Shown: positions 46,881 through 55,627 of the stretch, piece after piece
Numbering within the stretch: position 1 is the stretch's first letter
Layout: each line of letters starts with the position of its first letter
NCBI RefSeq assembly: GCF_001592945.1
Contig: NZ_LRPB01000047.1
Coordinates: forward strand, 1 to 64,000
Reading direction: 5' to 3'
Source: Roseivirga seohaensis
Lineage (GTDB): Bacteria; Bacteroidota; Bacteroidia; Cytophagales; Cyclobacteriaceae
Length of the DNA: 64,000 nucleotides
Notes under the pieces: generated by a model
The model's database searches: none
Told to the model about the DNA's origin: nothing
Seen by the model: only the letters and a program-made list of their open reading frames with translations
Program-made: the position numbers and the translations under genes

Positions 46881-46931
46881 GATTCTTCCCGAATTTTCTA
46901 TTTAGAGCCATGAACAGACAGCTGCATTAGT

Positions 46932-47220
46932 TTATCTCGTCCTTACAGGACTTTCTTGAATATAGAGTCGAGTTTTCCAAAGGGTTACACCCTTCATTTT
47001 GGTATTTCGCCCTTTCAGGGCTAAACGCAGCAGAATGTTTTTGTAAATGTAGAGCCCCATCGGGGCGGCATATTTGTAGCATGGAGAAACATATACGGTA
47101 CATTAAGCCCCAGTGGGACGACACCTTTGTAGCCCCAACGGGGCGGAATATCATAGGAATGGGCGCAGCCCATTCCATGATCATTATAAAGTAAATCCAG
47201 CCCTGAAGGGGCGTAATATC
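46932..47220 (+). repeat. Composite palindromic repeat, copy A
   Basis: A 289-nt element starts TTATCTCGTCC and ends GCCCTGAAGGGGCGTAATATC. It contains GCCCCATCGGGGCGGCATAT, GTAGCCCCAACGGGGCGGAAT, GCCCTTTCAGGGC and AATGGGCGCAGCCCATT palindromes separated by TTTGTAG. The same series in the same order is at 51585-51871. It has no coding capacity. A flanking region to 47520 carries further inverted and direct pieces (GATTGCTTC, CGCAATGAC). Confidence 0.85.
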
Positions 47221-47386
47221 TTAAGGTTTGTGGTATTTGAAATATATCAAAGTACCAATAGCCTGCGTTAAGTCATCCCGTAGGCTCCGAGACTTCGGAA
47301 TTTTTCAGAAACACAGAAAGGCTTGACTTGTGGAACGTGAAAAGATTCCTATGGAATGACGCTCCGAAAGGGCTTCATCTAGCCGC

Positions 47387-47517
47387 CATTGCGAACCTGC
47401 CATAGTTCTTTTAAGTTTGGGTGCTTACGTGAAGCAATCTCTTTTTTTAGGTAACGATTGCTAGAGATTGCTTCGTCATAAGCTGTTGCTGATGCAACGC
47501 TTATTTCTCGCAATGAC
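47387..47517. repeat. Inverted then direct copies of a GATTGCTTC...CGCAATGAC repeat
   Basis: CATTGCGAACCTGCC at 47387 with GAAGCAATCTC at 47432-47442 forms the inverted arm. GAGATTGCTTCGTCATAAG at 47464 with CGCAATGAC at 47509 forms the direct arm. Related direct copies are at 51963 and 52197. The 47221-47558 stretch otherwise holds no gene that I can support. Confidence 0.6.
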
Positions 47518-47558
47518 CTAACCGAGAGGGTTAACGTGTCATAAGAATATTATCTAAT

Positions 47559-47948
47559 TCATTGTTCATTTATGTTATTCATTACTTTGAACATATCGCT
47601 TCTAGAGAACTCAAACTGTGCTAAGTTTCTTTCAATAGATCGCTCAGTATCGTATAAGTATTTTAGCGTGTTTCCGAGGCTATTAGATAACCCAGTATCA
47701 GTGAACTTTAGCCTGCCAATAATCTCATCTAGTTGTTGAGCCGTAAGTTTGTTTTGTATAATTTCTTCCAATGCTAATTTAGCAACAGAAGACATGTGAT
47801 ATTCTCCCATATAATGTTTTCCGTCTTTCTGAAAGTATAGATTGAAACTCACCTCGTCATCTAAGGAAGCTAAACAAACATAAAATGAAAACCAATTTTC
47901 GAAATTAGGAGGTAGTTCGTCCTGAGATAATTTTAATGCCATAGTCAA
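47559..47948 (-). CDS. Hypothetical protein, 129 aa
   Basis: I do not recognise a family. 129 residues, acidic and soluble: DELPPNFENWFSFYVCLASLDDEVSFNLYFQ, KLALEEIIQNKLTAQQLDEIIGRL and KYLYDTERSIERNLAQFEFSRSDMFKVMNNINE are likely helices. It starts with ATG at 47948 or the ATG two codons later. It is isolated between the first repeat island and the BNR gene. Confidence 0.6.
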   Translation of the reverse strand: MTMALKLSQDELPPNFENWFSFYVCLASLDDEVSFNLYFQKDGKHYMGEYHMSSVAKLALEEIIQNKLTAQQLDEIIGRLKFTDTGLSNSLGNTLKYLYDTERSIERNLAQFEFSRSDMFKVMNNINEQ

Positions 47949-48137
47949 TTCAACTTAACTCTTTCAAAATAATTTTTTCCGCTTACTTCGATATTAATAT
48001 AAACTAATTAGAATTTCTTTTCGAGGTTTTGGATAAATGAAATACCGCTTCACACGCCACTAATAAAATTCCACCCCGCAAAAACCTTGAGATAGTTTTA
48101 CCTTGAGCCATTGATAAATAAACAAAATCCTTTCTCA

Positions 48138-51100
48138 ATGAAGCTCGGAAATCTATTTACACTTTTATTCTTATGTCTGTGTGTCGCTTCGGCCACAGCG
48201 CAAACCGACCTTTCCTTATTCAAATCCATGGAACCACGTTCTATCGGTCCGGCAGGAATGTCGGGTAGGGTCACTTCAATCGATGTAGTTCGGTCGAACA
48301 AAAACATTATTTATGCAGGAACTGCCTCTGGTGGTTTATGGAAATCTACCAGCCAAGGCACCTTATGGGAACCGATTTTCGATGATCAGGATGTTGCCTC
48401 CATCGGAGTGGTGACCATCGATCCATCTAACCCGAGTGTAATTTGGGTAGGTACGGGCGAAGGAAACCCTCGTAACTCCATCAACTCTGGTTATGGAGTG
48501 TACCGTAGTTTAGATGCTGGCCGCACATGGGAGCATATGGGCTTAGAAAAAACCAGTAATATCCATCGCCTTATTGTTCACCCTAACGACCCGAATACCA
48601 TTTGGGTAGGCGCAATCGGTTCTCCTTGGGGCGAACACGAAGAACGCGGTGTTTTTAAATCTACCGATGGCGGAAAAAACTGGAAGAAAGTACTTTATGG
48701 AGGTCCGGGTGCGGGTATTGCCGATATGGTTATCGACCCTACTAATCCTAATAAAATAGTAGCAGCCATGTGGGAACATCGCAGGTGGCCTTGGTTCTTC
48801 AATTCTGGCGGTCCAGCTTCGGGTATATACATTACCTACGATGGTGGTGAAACCTGGAAAAGAAAGACTGCGGAGCATGGTTTGCCGAAGGGCGATTTAG
48901 GTCGAATAGGTTTGGCTATTGCGCCTTCTATGCCCGATAGAATTTATGCTTGGGTGGAATCAAAAGAAAATGCTATTTACCGATCAGACGATGGGGGAGA
49001 AAGATGGTATAGAATTTCTAACAAGAACGATAGAGGCATCGGTAGCCGTCCGTTTTACTATGCTGATATTTATGTAGATCCGCAGAACGAAAACAGAGTT
49101 TACTCTCTGCATACGCAAGTTACTTCCAGTGAAGATGGTGGTAAAAGCTTCCAAAACTTTGTGAATTCAGGCATTATCCATGTCGATCACCATGCTTGGT
49201 ATGTGCACCCAGACGATCCCGACTTCTTGATTTTGGGGAATGACGGTGGTTTAGTTTTGAGCACCGACCGTGGTGGCAGATGGCAATATTCTGAAAACTT
49301 ACCAATTGGGCAGTTCTACCATGTGAATTACGATATGGAATACCCATACAATGTAATGGGCGGAATGCAAGATAATGGCGCATGGTTAGGGCCAAGCCAG
49401 TTGTTGAAAAACGGAGGCATTAGAAACGGTTATTGGGAAAGAATTGTAGGTGGCGATGGCTTTGATGTGGTGCCAGACCCTACTGATTTTCGCTATGGTT
49501 ATTCATTGAGTCAGGGCGCTAACATTCAGCGGTACGATAGGGTAACGGGTGAAATGGTGGGCATTAGACCGGAACATCCTAATGGCGTTGAATTACGCTG
49601 GAATTGGAATGCAGGGGTAAATGTGAATCCGATCGATAAAAAGACAGTATATATCGGAGCGCAATTCCTTTTCAAGTCTACCGATAATGGTAGAAATTGG
49701 GAAATCATTTCTCCAGATTTGACCACCAACAATCCTGAAAAGCAAAAGCAAATTGATACAGGAGGCTTGAATTATGACAATACGGGTGCAGAAATGCATA
49801 CTACAATTACCGTGATTGAGCCGAGCCCATTAAAGCAAGGTGTGATTTGGGTAGGTACCGATGACGGTAACGTTCAATTGACGCAAGATGGCGGTGGAAA
49901 ATGGGAGAACAGCGCAGGAAAGTTTGAGGGTTTGCCAGATGCCACTTGGGTACAGCAAATCAAGCCAAGTACTTATGACCCAGCTACAGCCGTAGTGGTT
50001 TTTGATGACCACAGAAGAAACAACTGGGAGCCTTATGTTTACCAAACAACCAACTACGGAAAATCATGGAAGCGTATTGTGAAGAAGGATGCTGTATTCG
50101 GTTTTGCACTTTCGTTTGTACAAGACCCGATTGAGCCGAACTTGATGTTTTTAGGTACTGAAGGAGGTCTTTACGTGAGTATGGATGGTTCTGCTACTTG
50201 GGCCAAATGGACGCACGGTTACCCAACCGTGCCAACCATGGATCTTCAAATTCACCCAAGAGAGCATGATTTGATCATCGGTACTTTTGGTAGAGCACTT
50301 TGGATTTTGGACGATATCCGTCCGCTTCGCGAAGCGACTAAAATGGGCATGAAAAAGCTGATGGCAGAAAACCTTCATGTTTTCCCAATTCCAGATGCTA
50401 CCAATGCTATCATTGGTCAGTACATGGGGTATAGAAGTACGGGTGACGGACTTTTCATGGGTGATAATAAGCCTTTTAGTGCAGCCATAAGCTACTATGC
50501 TAAAGAGGCAGGTCGTGTAAAAGTTGAAATCTCTGATGCACAAGGTAAAGTGGTAAGAACCCTTTACGAGTCTGCGGACAAAGGTTTGAACCGTATGTAT
50601 TGGGGTTTTGAAGGCGATGGTGTTCGTCAGCCAGGTTCAGGCCCAAGCAGGGAAGGCGCTGCACCACCACGGGGTTACGATGTATTGCCGGGTACATATA
50701 CCGTTAAAATGACAAAGGGGAATACTTCAAGTAGTCAAACAATTAAAGTATTGAAAGACCCGCGTACTCCTGAATGGGACATGAACGAGATTGAGGCAAA
50801 GCAGCAGTTTATTCAAGAATACTATGACTTCTTGGCGCCTGTTACCGAAGCCATTGATCGTTTGCAAGCCGCTACGAAAAGCGTTGGTTTGATAGATGGT
50901 TTTGCCGATGATAATGCAGCCTTGAAAGCAAAGAATGCTGAAATCAAGAAAAAGCTAACGGCTTTGAACCGATTGATTTACGCTGAAAGCACGCAGGGTT
51001 CACGAAATGACAAGAGCGTTCTCTCAAGTTATTTAGGAACTATAAGAGGTAAAATGGGTGGGAGTTATGATCCAGTAACGCAGGGCATGCGCTTTGCTTT

Positions 51101-51224
51101 GGCCAATGCCGAAAAGAAAGCCAATGAGGTAATTGGAGAAATCAATGCTTTCTTCAAAACTGATTGGCCAGCTTATAAAGCTTATGTAGACGGACTTAAA
51201 CTAGAGTTACTACCAGGCTTTTAA
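48138..51224 (+). CDS. BNR/sortilin-type beta-propeller exoprotein (paralogue 2)
   Basis: 1028 residues from the ATG at 48138, which directly precedes the signal peptide KLGNLFTLLFLCLCVASATAQ. A TTG 27 nt upstream is less likely. It contains Asp-box blades (STSQGTLWEPIF, SLDAGRTWEHM, STDGGKNWKK, SDDGGERWYRI, STDNGRNWEIISPDLTTNN), then the Ig-like VKVEISDAQGKVVRTL and a C-terminal helical region. It is paralogous to 38626-41721 but without a peptidase neighbour. No catalytic residues are identified. It sits between the two composite repeats. Confidence 0.85.
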   Translation: MKLGNLFTLLFLCLCVASATAQTDLSLFKSMEPRSIGPAGMSGRVTSIDVVRSNKNIIYAGTASGGLWKSTSQGTLWEPIFDDQDVASIGVVTIDPSNPSVIWVGTGEGNPRNSINSGYGVYRSLDAGRTWEHMGLEKTSNIHRLIVHPNDPNTIWVGAIGSPWGEHEERGVFKSTDGGKNWKKVLYGGPGAGIADMVIDPTNPNKIVAAMWEHRRWPWFFNSGGPASGIYITYDGGETWKRKTAEHGLPKGDLGRIGLAIAPSMPDRIYAWVESKENAIYRSDDGGERWYRISNKNDRGIGSRPFYYADIYVDPQNENRVYSLHTQVTSSEDGGKSFQNFVNSGIIHVDHHAWYVHPDDPDFLILGNDGGLVLSTDRGGRWQYSENLPIGQFYHVNYDMEYPYNVMGGMQDNGAWLGPSQLLKNGGIRNGYWERIVGGDGFDVVPDPTDFRYGYSLSQGANIQRYDRVTGEMVGIRPEHPNGVELRWNWNAGVNVNPIDKKTVYIGAQFLFKSTDNGRNWEIISPDLTTNNPEKQKQIDTGGLNYDNTGAEMHTTITVIEPSPLKQGVIWVGTDDGNVQLTQDGGGKWENSAGKFEGLPDATWVQQIKPSTYDPATAVVVFDDHRRNNWEPYVYQTTNYGKSWKRIVKKDAVFGFALSFVQDPIEPNLMFLGTEGGLYVSMDGSATWAKWTHGYPTVPTMDLQIHPREHDLIIGTFGRALWILDDIRPLREATKMGMKKLMAENLHVFPIPDATNAIIGQYMGYRSTGDGLFMGDNKPFSAAISYYAKEAGRVKVEISDAQGKVVRTLYESADKGLNRMYWGFEGDGVRQPGSGPSREGAAPPRGYDVLPGTYTVKMTKGNTSSSQTIKVLKDPRTPEWDMNEIEAKQQFIQEYYDFLAPVTEAIDRLQAATKSVGLIDGFADDNAALKAKNAEIKKKLTALNRLIYAESTQGSRNDKSVLSSYLGTIRGKMGGSYDPVTQGMRFALANAEKKANEVIGEINAFFKTDWPAYKAYVDGLKLELLPGF

Positions 51225-51249
51225 GCCTACATGTATTTTAAGAATTAAA

Positions 51250-51280
51250 AACCCAAGGCAGCAATGCTTTGGGTTTTTTG
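51250..51280 (+). terminator. Rho-independent terminator after BNR paralogue 2
   Basis: 11-bp stem AACCCAAGGCA/TGCTTTGGGTT (one G-T pair) with a GCAA tetraloop and six T, 26 nt after the stop. Confidence 0.85.
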
Positions 51281-51337
51281 CTTTACAGCATAAGAATGAA
51301 ACCGTTAAAACAGTTGGTGTCAGCTTGTTCATTTATT

Positions 51338-51359
51338 GCCCACGGTTTCAACCGTGGGC
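51338..51359. repeat. Palindrome GCCCACGGTT/AACCGTGGGC
   Basis: 10-bp perfect stem with a 2-nt centre; no T-run. Confidence 0.6.
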
Positions 51360-51451
51360 TATTTGTGTAAAAGGTACCTAGTGATGTTATTAACCATTTA
51401 AACCTGAAACCAGTCGAGCATGCTGCTCTGAATAGGCTGAAATTGACCGTC

Positions 51452-51472
51452 ATCCTGAACTTGTTTCAGGAT
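51452..51472. repeat. Palindrome ATCCTGAA/TTCAGGAT
   Basis: 8-bp perfect stem around CTTGT; it resembles widespread extragenic palindromes. Confidence 0.6.
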
Positions 51473-51536
51473 CCGCTTGCTATGAGACTTAGTAAATAAG
51501 GTAACTCAAGAACAGAGTCCTAGGTTAAAGTAGTCA

Positions 51537-51553
51537 CAGGTTCGGAGAACCTG
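51537..51553. repeat. Palindrome CAGGTTC/GAACCTG
   Basis: 7-bp perfect stem around GGA; no gene within reach. Confidence 0.5.
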
Positions 51554-51584
51554 CGACAGTGGGTAATGGCACTTACATGTTTTA

Positions 51585-51871
51585 TTATCTCGTCCCTACA
51601 GGACTTATGTGAGTCGTAGTCTTGACTACCGAAGGGCTGCACCCTTCATTTTGATATTACGCCCTTACAGGGCTAAGAGAAGTAGAATGCTTGAGTAAAA
51701 GCAAAACCCCAGCGGGGTGGCCCCTTTGTAGCATAAAGAAATACCCATTCTACATTACGCCCCGCTGGGGCGACACCTTTGTAGACCCCAGCGGGGCGTA
51801 ATACCATAGGAATGGGCACAGCCCATTCCTATGGTATTAAAATTAATCAAGCCCTGAAGGGGCGCAATAAC
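51585..51871 (+). repeat. Composite palindromic repeat, copy B
   Basis: A 287-nt element in the same order and orientation as copy A at 46932-47220: TTATCTCGTCC, ACCCTTCATTTTG, GCCCTTACAGGGC, GTAGACCCCAGCGGGGCG, ATAGGAATGGGC, and GCCCTGAAGGGGCGCAATAA. The paired palindrome arms show compensatory differences (CCCCAACGGGG against CCCCAGCGGGG). Confidence 0.85.
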
Positions 51872-51962
51872 CTTTTGGTACAGTTAACCTTGATCTAAGG
51901 AAAGTGAAAAGATTTCTCCGCAAGCTGCGAAATGACGGCTCGAAATAGGGCAGAGGTTTAAG

Positions 51963-52037
51963 TAATCAGTGAGATTGCTTCACTTATGCTTCTTCACTTC
52001 GTTAAGCATTGGCAGGTTCGCAATGACAGTTAAGTTG
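51963..52037 (+). repeat. 75-bp direct repeat, copy 1
   Basis: Begins TAATCAGTGAGATTGCTTCAC and ends GGTTCGCAATGAC plus GTTAAGTTG. Copy 2 is at 52197-52271. An inverted arm with TCATTGCGAGGC and GAAGCAATCT lies between them at 52087-52111. Confidence 0.75.
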
Positions 52038-52196
52038 GCGTTTGTGGCGCGAATGTTTGGGTTTTGCGGTGAGCCATCGGTCACGGTCATTGCGAGGCAC
52101 GAAGCAATCTTTATTTAAAGTTGGCTCGGCAGAGCTGAATACGCATTGCATACATTGTATATACTCTTTGTGAAACTCCGCGCCCTTTGCGGTTAA

Positions 52197-52271
52197 TAAT
52201 CAGTGAGATTGCTTCACGTATGCTCTATCACTACGAAGAACTTTGGCAGGTTCGCAATGACTGTTAAGTTG
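52197..52271 (+). repeat. 75-bp direct repeat, copy 2
   Basis: It matches copy 1 over most of its length, with changes mainly in the centre. The 51281-52297 gap holds only repeats; I see no gene in it. Confidence 0.75.
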
Positions 52272-52297
52272 ACTTTTGGGTGAGCAATGGGGCACTC

Positions 52298-52822
52298 TTA
52301 TTGGATTTTCTCAAGCGCCTTTAGCGTTCGTTTTCCTCTGGATTTAAAGCCAGAGGAACCATAAGGCATTTGGTCTTCAATCAGGATTTGAAGCTCGTCT
52401 TTCAACTCAGGTACTTTGTAAGTAATATTCAAAAGCACTGTCATGGAAAAGCATTTAATAGCTATGGCTTCACTTTTAGAAGCCAAATAGCCAAAGCAAA
52501 TGTCGGCTACTTCACCCCAAAGGCTTTCTGGAATTTCGAGTTCCTGAAGCACACGGACGGTGTTGCGTTTAATGGAGTCATGTAAATTGGGTTGCTTAAG
52601 GTTGAACACCATTGCTTTCAAATGTGGTTTAAGCATTTCTACTTTCTTTCTACCAATTTCACCAACTACCCAAGCAGCCCTTTGCGTTACGCGATATTCA
52701 TCGCTTAGGAATAAGTTCATCAGCGCATCAAACCGTTCCTGTTGTTCGGCAACATAAGAAACGATGAGGTTCGTATTCTCTTTGGAATGTTCCTTTAAAA
52801 GTTGTTTTCGAATGTCCATCAT
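52298..52822 (-). CDS. HEAT/ARM-like alpha-helical repeat protein
   Basis: 174 residues, almost all helix, with paired helices typical of HEAT repeats: RFDALMNLFLSDEYRVTQRAAWVVGEIGRKKVEML, DSIKRNTVRVLQELEIPESLWGEVADICFGYLAS and AIAIKCFSMTVLLNITYKVPELKDELQILIED. Such proteins bind other proteins; no partner is visible. The start is Met1 or Met2. It is divergent from the DUF456 gene by 50 nt. Confidence 0.75.
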   Translation of the reverse strand: MMDIRKQLLKEHSKENTNLIVSYVAEQQERFDALMNLFLSDEYRVTQRAAWVVGEIGRKKVEMLKPHLKAMVFNLKQPNLHDSIKRNTVRVLQELEIPESLWGEVADICFGYLASKSEAIAIKCFSMTVLLNITYKVPELKDELQILIEDQMPYGSSGFKSRGKRTLKALEKIQ

Positions 52823-52873
52823 GACTTATACACCAAAATTAATCATCTTTAAATATCAATCATTTTTTTAGCC

Positions 52874-53350
52874 ATGGATATACTACTTATTGTTTTAGGT
52901 GTCGTTTTTATGCTTGTGGGTGTTGCAGGCTGTTTTTTACCCATTCTACCTGGGCCACCTGTTAGTTTTCTTGGATTGCTTTTCCTCCATTTTACAGCTA
53001 GAACTGATATTCCAGAAGATACTTTATGGGCACTGGCTTTAATTACTGTTGCCGTTACGGTGCTAGATTACATTGTTCCCATTTATGGAACCAAGCGTTT
53101 TGGCGGAACCAAAAAAGGGGTGTGGGGGAGTACTATAGGTTTAATTATAGGCATGTTCTTTTTTCCTCCTTTTGGAATTATTATCGGTCCGCTGTTGGGT
53201 GCTTTTGTTGGCGAAATGAGCGCTGGGCAAGATACTAATAAGGCCATGCGCTCTGCACTGGGCTCGTTTCTTGGTTTTTTGGCAGGCACACTGCTTAAGC
53301 TTATCGCTTGTTTTGTAATGGCCTATTACTTCATTATCTATTTATTCTAA
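52874..53350 (+). CDS. DUF456-family small membrane protein
   Basis: 158 residues with a GxxxG-rich pattern of four membrane segments: LIVLGVVFMLVGVAGCFLP, PVSFLGLLFLHFT, WALALITVAVTVLDYIVP, GSTIGLIIGMFFFPPFGIIIGPLLGAFVGEM and FLGFLAGTLLKLIACFVMAYY. This is the DUF456 family of glycine-rich inner-membrane proteins of unknown function. It is a single gene, convergent with the M14 gene. Confidence 0.85.
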   Translation: MDILLIVLGVVFMLVGVAGCFLPILPGPPVSFLGLLFLHFTARTDIPEDTLWALALITVAVTVLDYIVPIYGTKRFGGTKKGVWGSTIGLIIGMFFFPPFGIIIGPLLGAFVGEMSAGQDTNKAMRSALGSFLGFLAGTLLKLIACFVMAYYFIIYLF

Positions 53351-53474
53351 GCTGTTTTTGTTCAGGTCGTTAAGCTAGAGTATTATATATATTAATAAAA
53401 TTTAATATGTTAATATTAAGATATAATTATCTTTCAGCATGTTTGGTTTTTATCTTTTAGTTGAAGAGGGTAGG

Positions 53475-53514
53475 AAACAAAACAGCCTGAAAACACATTG
53501 ATTTTCAGGCTGTT
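53475..53514 (-). terminator. Terminator of the third M14 gene
   Basis: 13-bp perfect stem AACAGCCTGAAAA/TTTTCAGGCTGTT with an 8-nt loop; on the minus strand it is followed by TTTGTTTCC. It is 22 nt beyond the M14 stop and also usable by DUF456. Confidence 0.75.
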
Positions 53515-53536
53515 GGTTAGGGTGTTGTTGGTGCTA

Positions 53537-55450
53537 TTATTTTTCTGGTGTACCGATGGTTACTTCAGTTTCTATATAACCACCTCGTGTGGAAAGGATT
53601 TTCACTTTTGCTTTAGCGCCCTTGATTTTGTTCAGTTTAATTTCAAAAGTAGCTTCTTGGCTTTGGCCTGGCAGCGTTCTGTCCATATACTGAGTTTTGT
53701 CAGATAGAGTAGGATTAATGATTTGCACTTGAGCCTCATCTCCGCCTCGGGTTAGTTTCGAATCGAATTGTAACTGAACACGGTCTTCGCGTACAATTTT
53801 AACCAATTGCGCTTGTTTCAGTGCTGTTGGTAATTGGCCTGTATTTGTGAATTTTACCTTCACTATATAGGTGTCTTTGCCTTTGCTTTCTACACTTACA
53901 TCGTTTAAAGTAATTTGTGGTAAATCCATGGCCATGGCTAAATTGAAGAGTGCTTGCTTTTTCGCCCAGTTTTCTAATTGCCAAGGCGGTCCGTTTTGAC
54001 CAAAGAATTTAGGGTGAAAACCCCCAATTTCTGCTTTGCCTAATGTTGGATGATCGAAAGGTTCCCATTCTTTAAAACCACGACCTCCGTTTTCTTCATC
54101 GTCCCAACGCAGCCCATCATAATCGTCATAAATGCCATCGTTATCGTAATCTTTCATGGCACCATTGTTCCATAGCTCATCGCCATACCAGATTGCTCCG
54201 TAATAGAAGTACCCAAAATCAGGACCATGGCCGAACAGCGGACTAGGTTTTAATGGGTCGCCAGTAGAAGGGTTCACTTTGTAGCGTGTTGCATAAGTTT
54301 CATATACATCGCCAGCCCAAGGGTAGCCGGTAATGTCCATTCCAATTTGATCGTATTTTTTGTAGATGTCCAAATCTTCAGGATACATTCTTTCTTCACT
54401 TTTCGAAGTAGAAGGAGCTCTTAGGTGCATTGGCACTCGGGTGTCCATAGAGTTGGCTACTGAAATATTAGGGTGAGTAAGCATCCACATTACAATAGAG
54501 CGCGATTCTGGTTCGGACATGGGGAAAGCTCCGGCTCCATTTTGTGTATAGCCCCTGCCTGTTTCATCTTCACCCGTATCAGGTCGCCAGTTTTCAGGGT
54601 AGTTTCTATGAAGGTCTAATCCGCCAATGCCATCTTCATTAAAACGGCCGTCACCATCATTGTCGATTCCTTCGCTATAAACAAAGTAATCACCATTTTC
54701 TGAACGCTTCATTAAACGTCCTTTCGGGTCTCTTGGGTCAATAATATGTGTGCCTTTTTCCCCTTTTTTGGCTTTTACTCGAATCTGGTATATAATTCCG
54801 TCTCCGTCTAAATCTTCTTCATCGTCTTCATCTAGTAAACCATCTCTATCATTATCGTGTGGCCTTACCGTAGAACGGTTTCTTTGGGCAGTGTTTAAAT
54901 ACAGGTTCGAACCATCAGGATTGTTTTGTGGTCTCAGGTAAATCGCCTTAGTGTCGATCAGTTTGGTAATGGCGGGGTCGCTACCATAGTTTTCTAATAG
55001 GTGTTGAGTGAGCCAGAGAATGGATTCGCTACTGGTAATTTCTCCGCTATGGCGGCCACCTTCAAAGTAAGCGGCTGGTTTATCGGTGTCTTTGCCAGTT
55101 TTTTTATTGGTCAAGGTCATCTGTAAAATTGGTCGACCTTCAAAGCTGGTGCCTACCTGATACAAGTCTACAATGTCTGGATACTTTTCGGCCCATACTT
55201 TATACCAGTAATACATTACGTTTACGGTGTGGTAAGTGTCGAAGGTGAGCTGCTTCATTGGCTCGTATTGTACTTCAGGGTGTCTATACTGTTTAAAAAA
55301 ACTAACACCGTGCCTTTCGCCTTTTACGGTGTATGTGGCGGTGTCTTTATCAGATTCGGGCCAAGTTATAGGGTTCAGTACTCTTACTTCTTGAGCAAAA
55401 AGCATAGGGGAGTAGAGCAACAAAAATAGTAGAATGTGTTTTCTATTCAT
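53537..55450 (-). CDS. Secreted M14-family zinc carboxypeptidase, variant third ligand
   Basis: 637 residues with a signal peptide (ILLFLLLYSPMLFAQ). HxxE is present (H134-S-G-E137), the substrate-binding R282-N283 occurs in DLHRNYP, and E425 in WYGDELW is the catalytic Glu. The third zinc ligand, His in most M14 enzymes, aligns with D336 in NSMDTRVP. Asp-rich loops DNDRDGLLDEDDEEDLDGDG (199-218) and DNDGDGRFNEDG (263-274) match the insertion of the 2-5 kb paralogues. It is probably an exported peptidase with altered metal geometry. It is transcribed alone. Confidence 0.87.
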   Translation of the reverse strand: MNRKHILLFLLLYSPMLFAQEVRVLNPITWPESDKDTATYTVKGERHGVSFFKQYRHPEVQYEPMKQLTFDTYHTVNVMYYWYKVWAEKYPDIVDLYQVGTSFEGRPILQMTLTNKKTGKDTDKPAAYFEGGRHSGEITSSESILWLTQHLLENYGSDPAITKLIDTKAIYLRPQNNPDGSNLYLNTAQRNRSTVRPHDNDRDGLLDEDDEEDLDGDGIIYQIRVKAKKGEKGTHIIDPRDPKGRLMKRSENGDYFVYSEGIDNDGDGRFNEDGIGGLDLHRNYPENWRPDTGEDETGRGYTQNGAGAFPMSEPESRSIVMWMLTHPNISVANSMDTRVPMHLRAPSTSKSEERMYPEDLDIYKKYDQIGMDITGYPWAGDVYETYATRYKVNPSTGDPLKPSPLFGHGPDFGYFYYGAIWYGDELWNNGAMKDYDNDGIYDDYDGLRWDDEENGGRGFKEWEPFDHPTLGKAEIGGFHPKFFGQNGPPWQLENWAKKQALFNLAMAMDLPQITLNDVSVESKGKDTYIVKVKFTNTGQLPTALKQAQLVKIVREDRVQLQFDSKLTRGGDEAQVQIINPTLSDKTQYMDRTLPGQSQEATFEIKLNKIKGAKAKVKILSTRGGYIETEVTIGTPEK

Positions 55451-55540
55451 TTTCTATATGGTTGTTTGAATTGGAAGATAGGAAGAAAATCAGATTGGTA
55501 GGCGTGCTATTATTGGAGTGGCTGGGAAGACCTTAATTCA

Positions 55541-55589
55541 TTTATCGATGATTTCGGTCAGTTATCGAATAATACTGTCAGTTATCGAA
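55541..55589 (+). promoter_or_regulatory. Three phased TTATCGA iterons in front of the kinase/LytTR operon
   Basis: TTATCGA occurs at 55542, 55562 and 55582, exactly 20 bp apart. The last two sit in a 13-bp exact repeat GTCAGTTATCGAA. TCAGTTATC resembles the LytTR-domain recognition sequence (two 9-bp direct repeats about 21 bp apart), and the operon encodes a LytTR regulator, so autoregulation is plausible. TTCATTTG at 55618-55625 fits the TAnnTTTG promoter element. Confidence 0.55.
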
Positions 55590-55627
55590 AGAATCATTGT
55601 ACCAACTATTAATTCTATTCATTTGTA

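Noticed and set aside
46880-47550. CRISPR array
   Set aside because: The repeats are palindromic, unequally spaced and different from each other, with no uniform repeat/spacer pattern.
46932-51871. A composite transposon formed by the two 290-nt repeats
   Set aside because: No transposase or integrase gene lies between or beside them, and no target-site duplication is visible.
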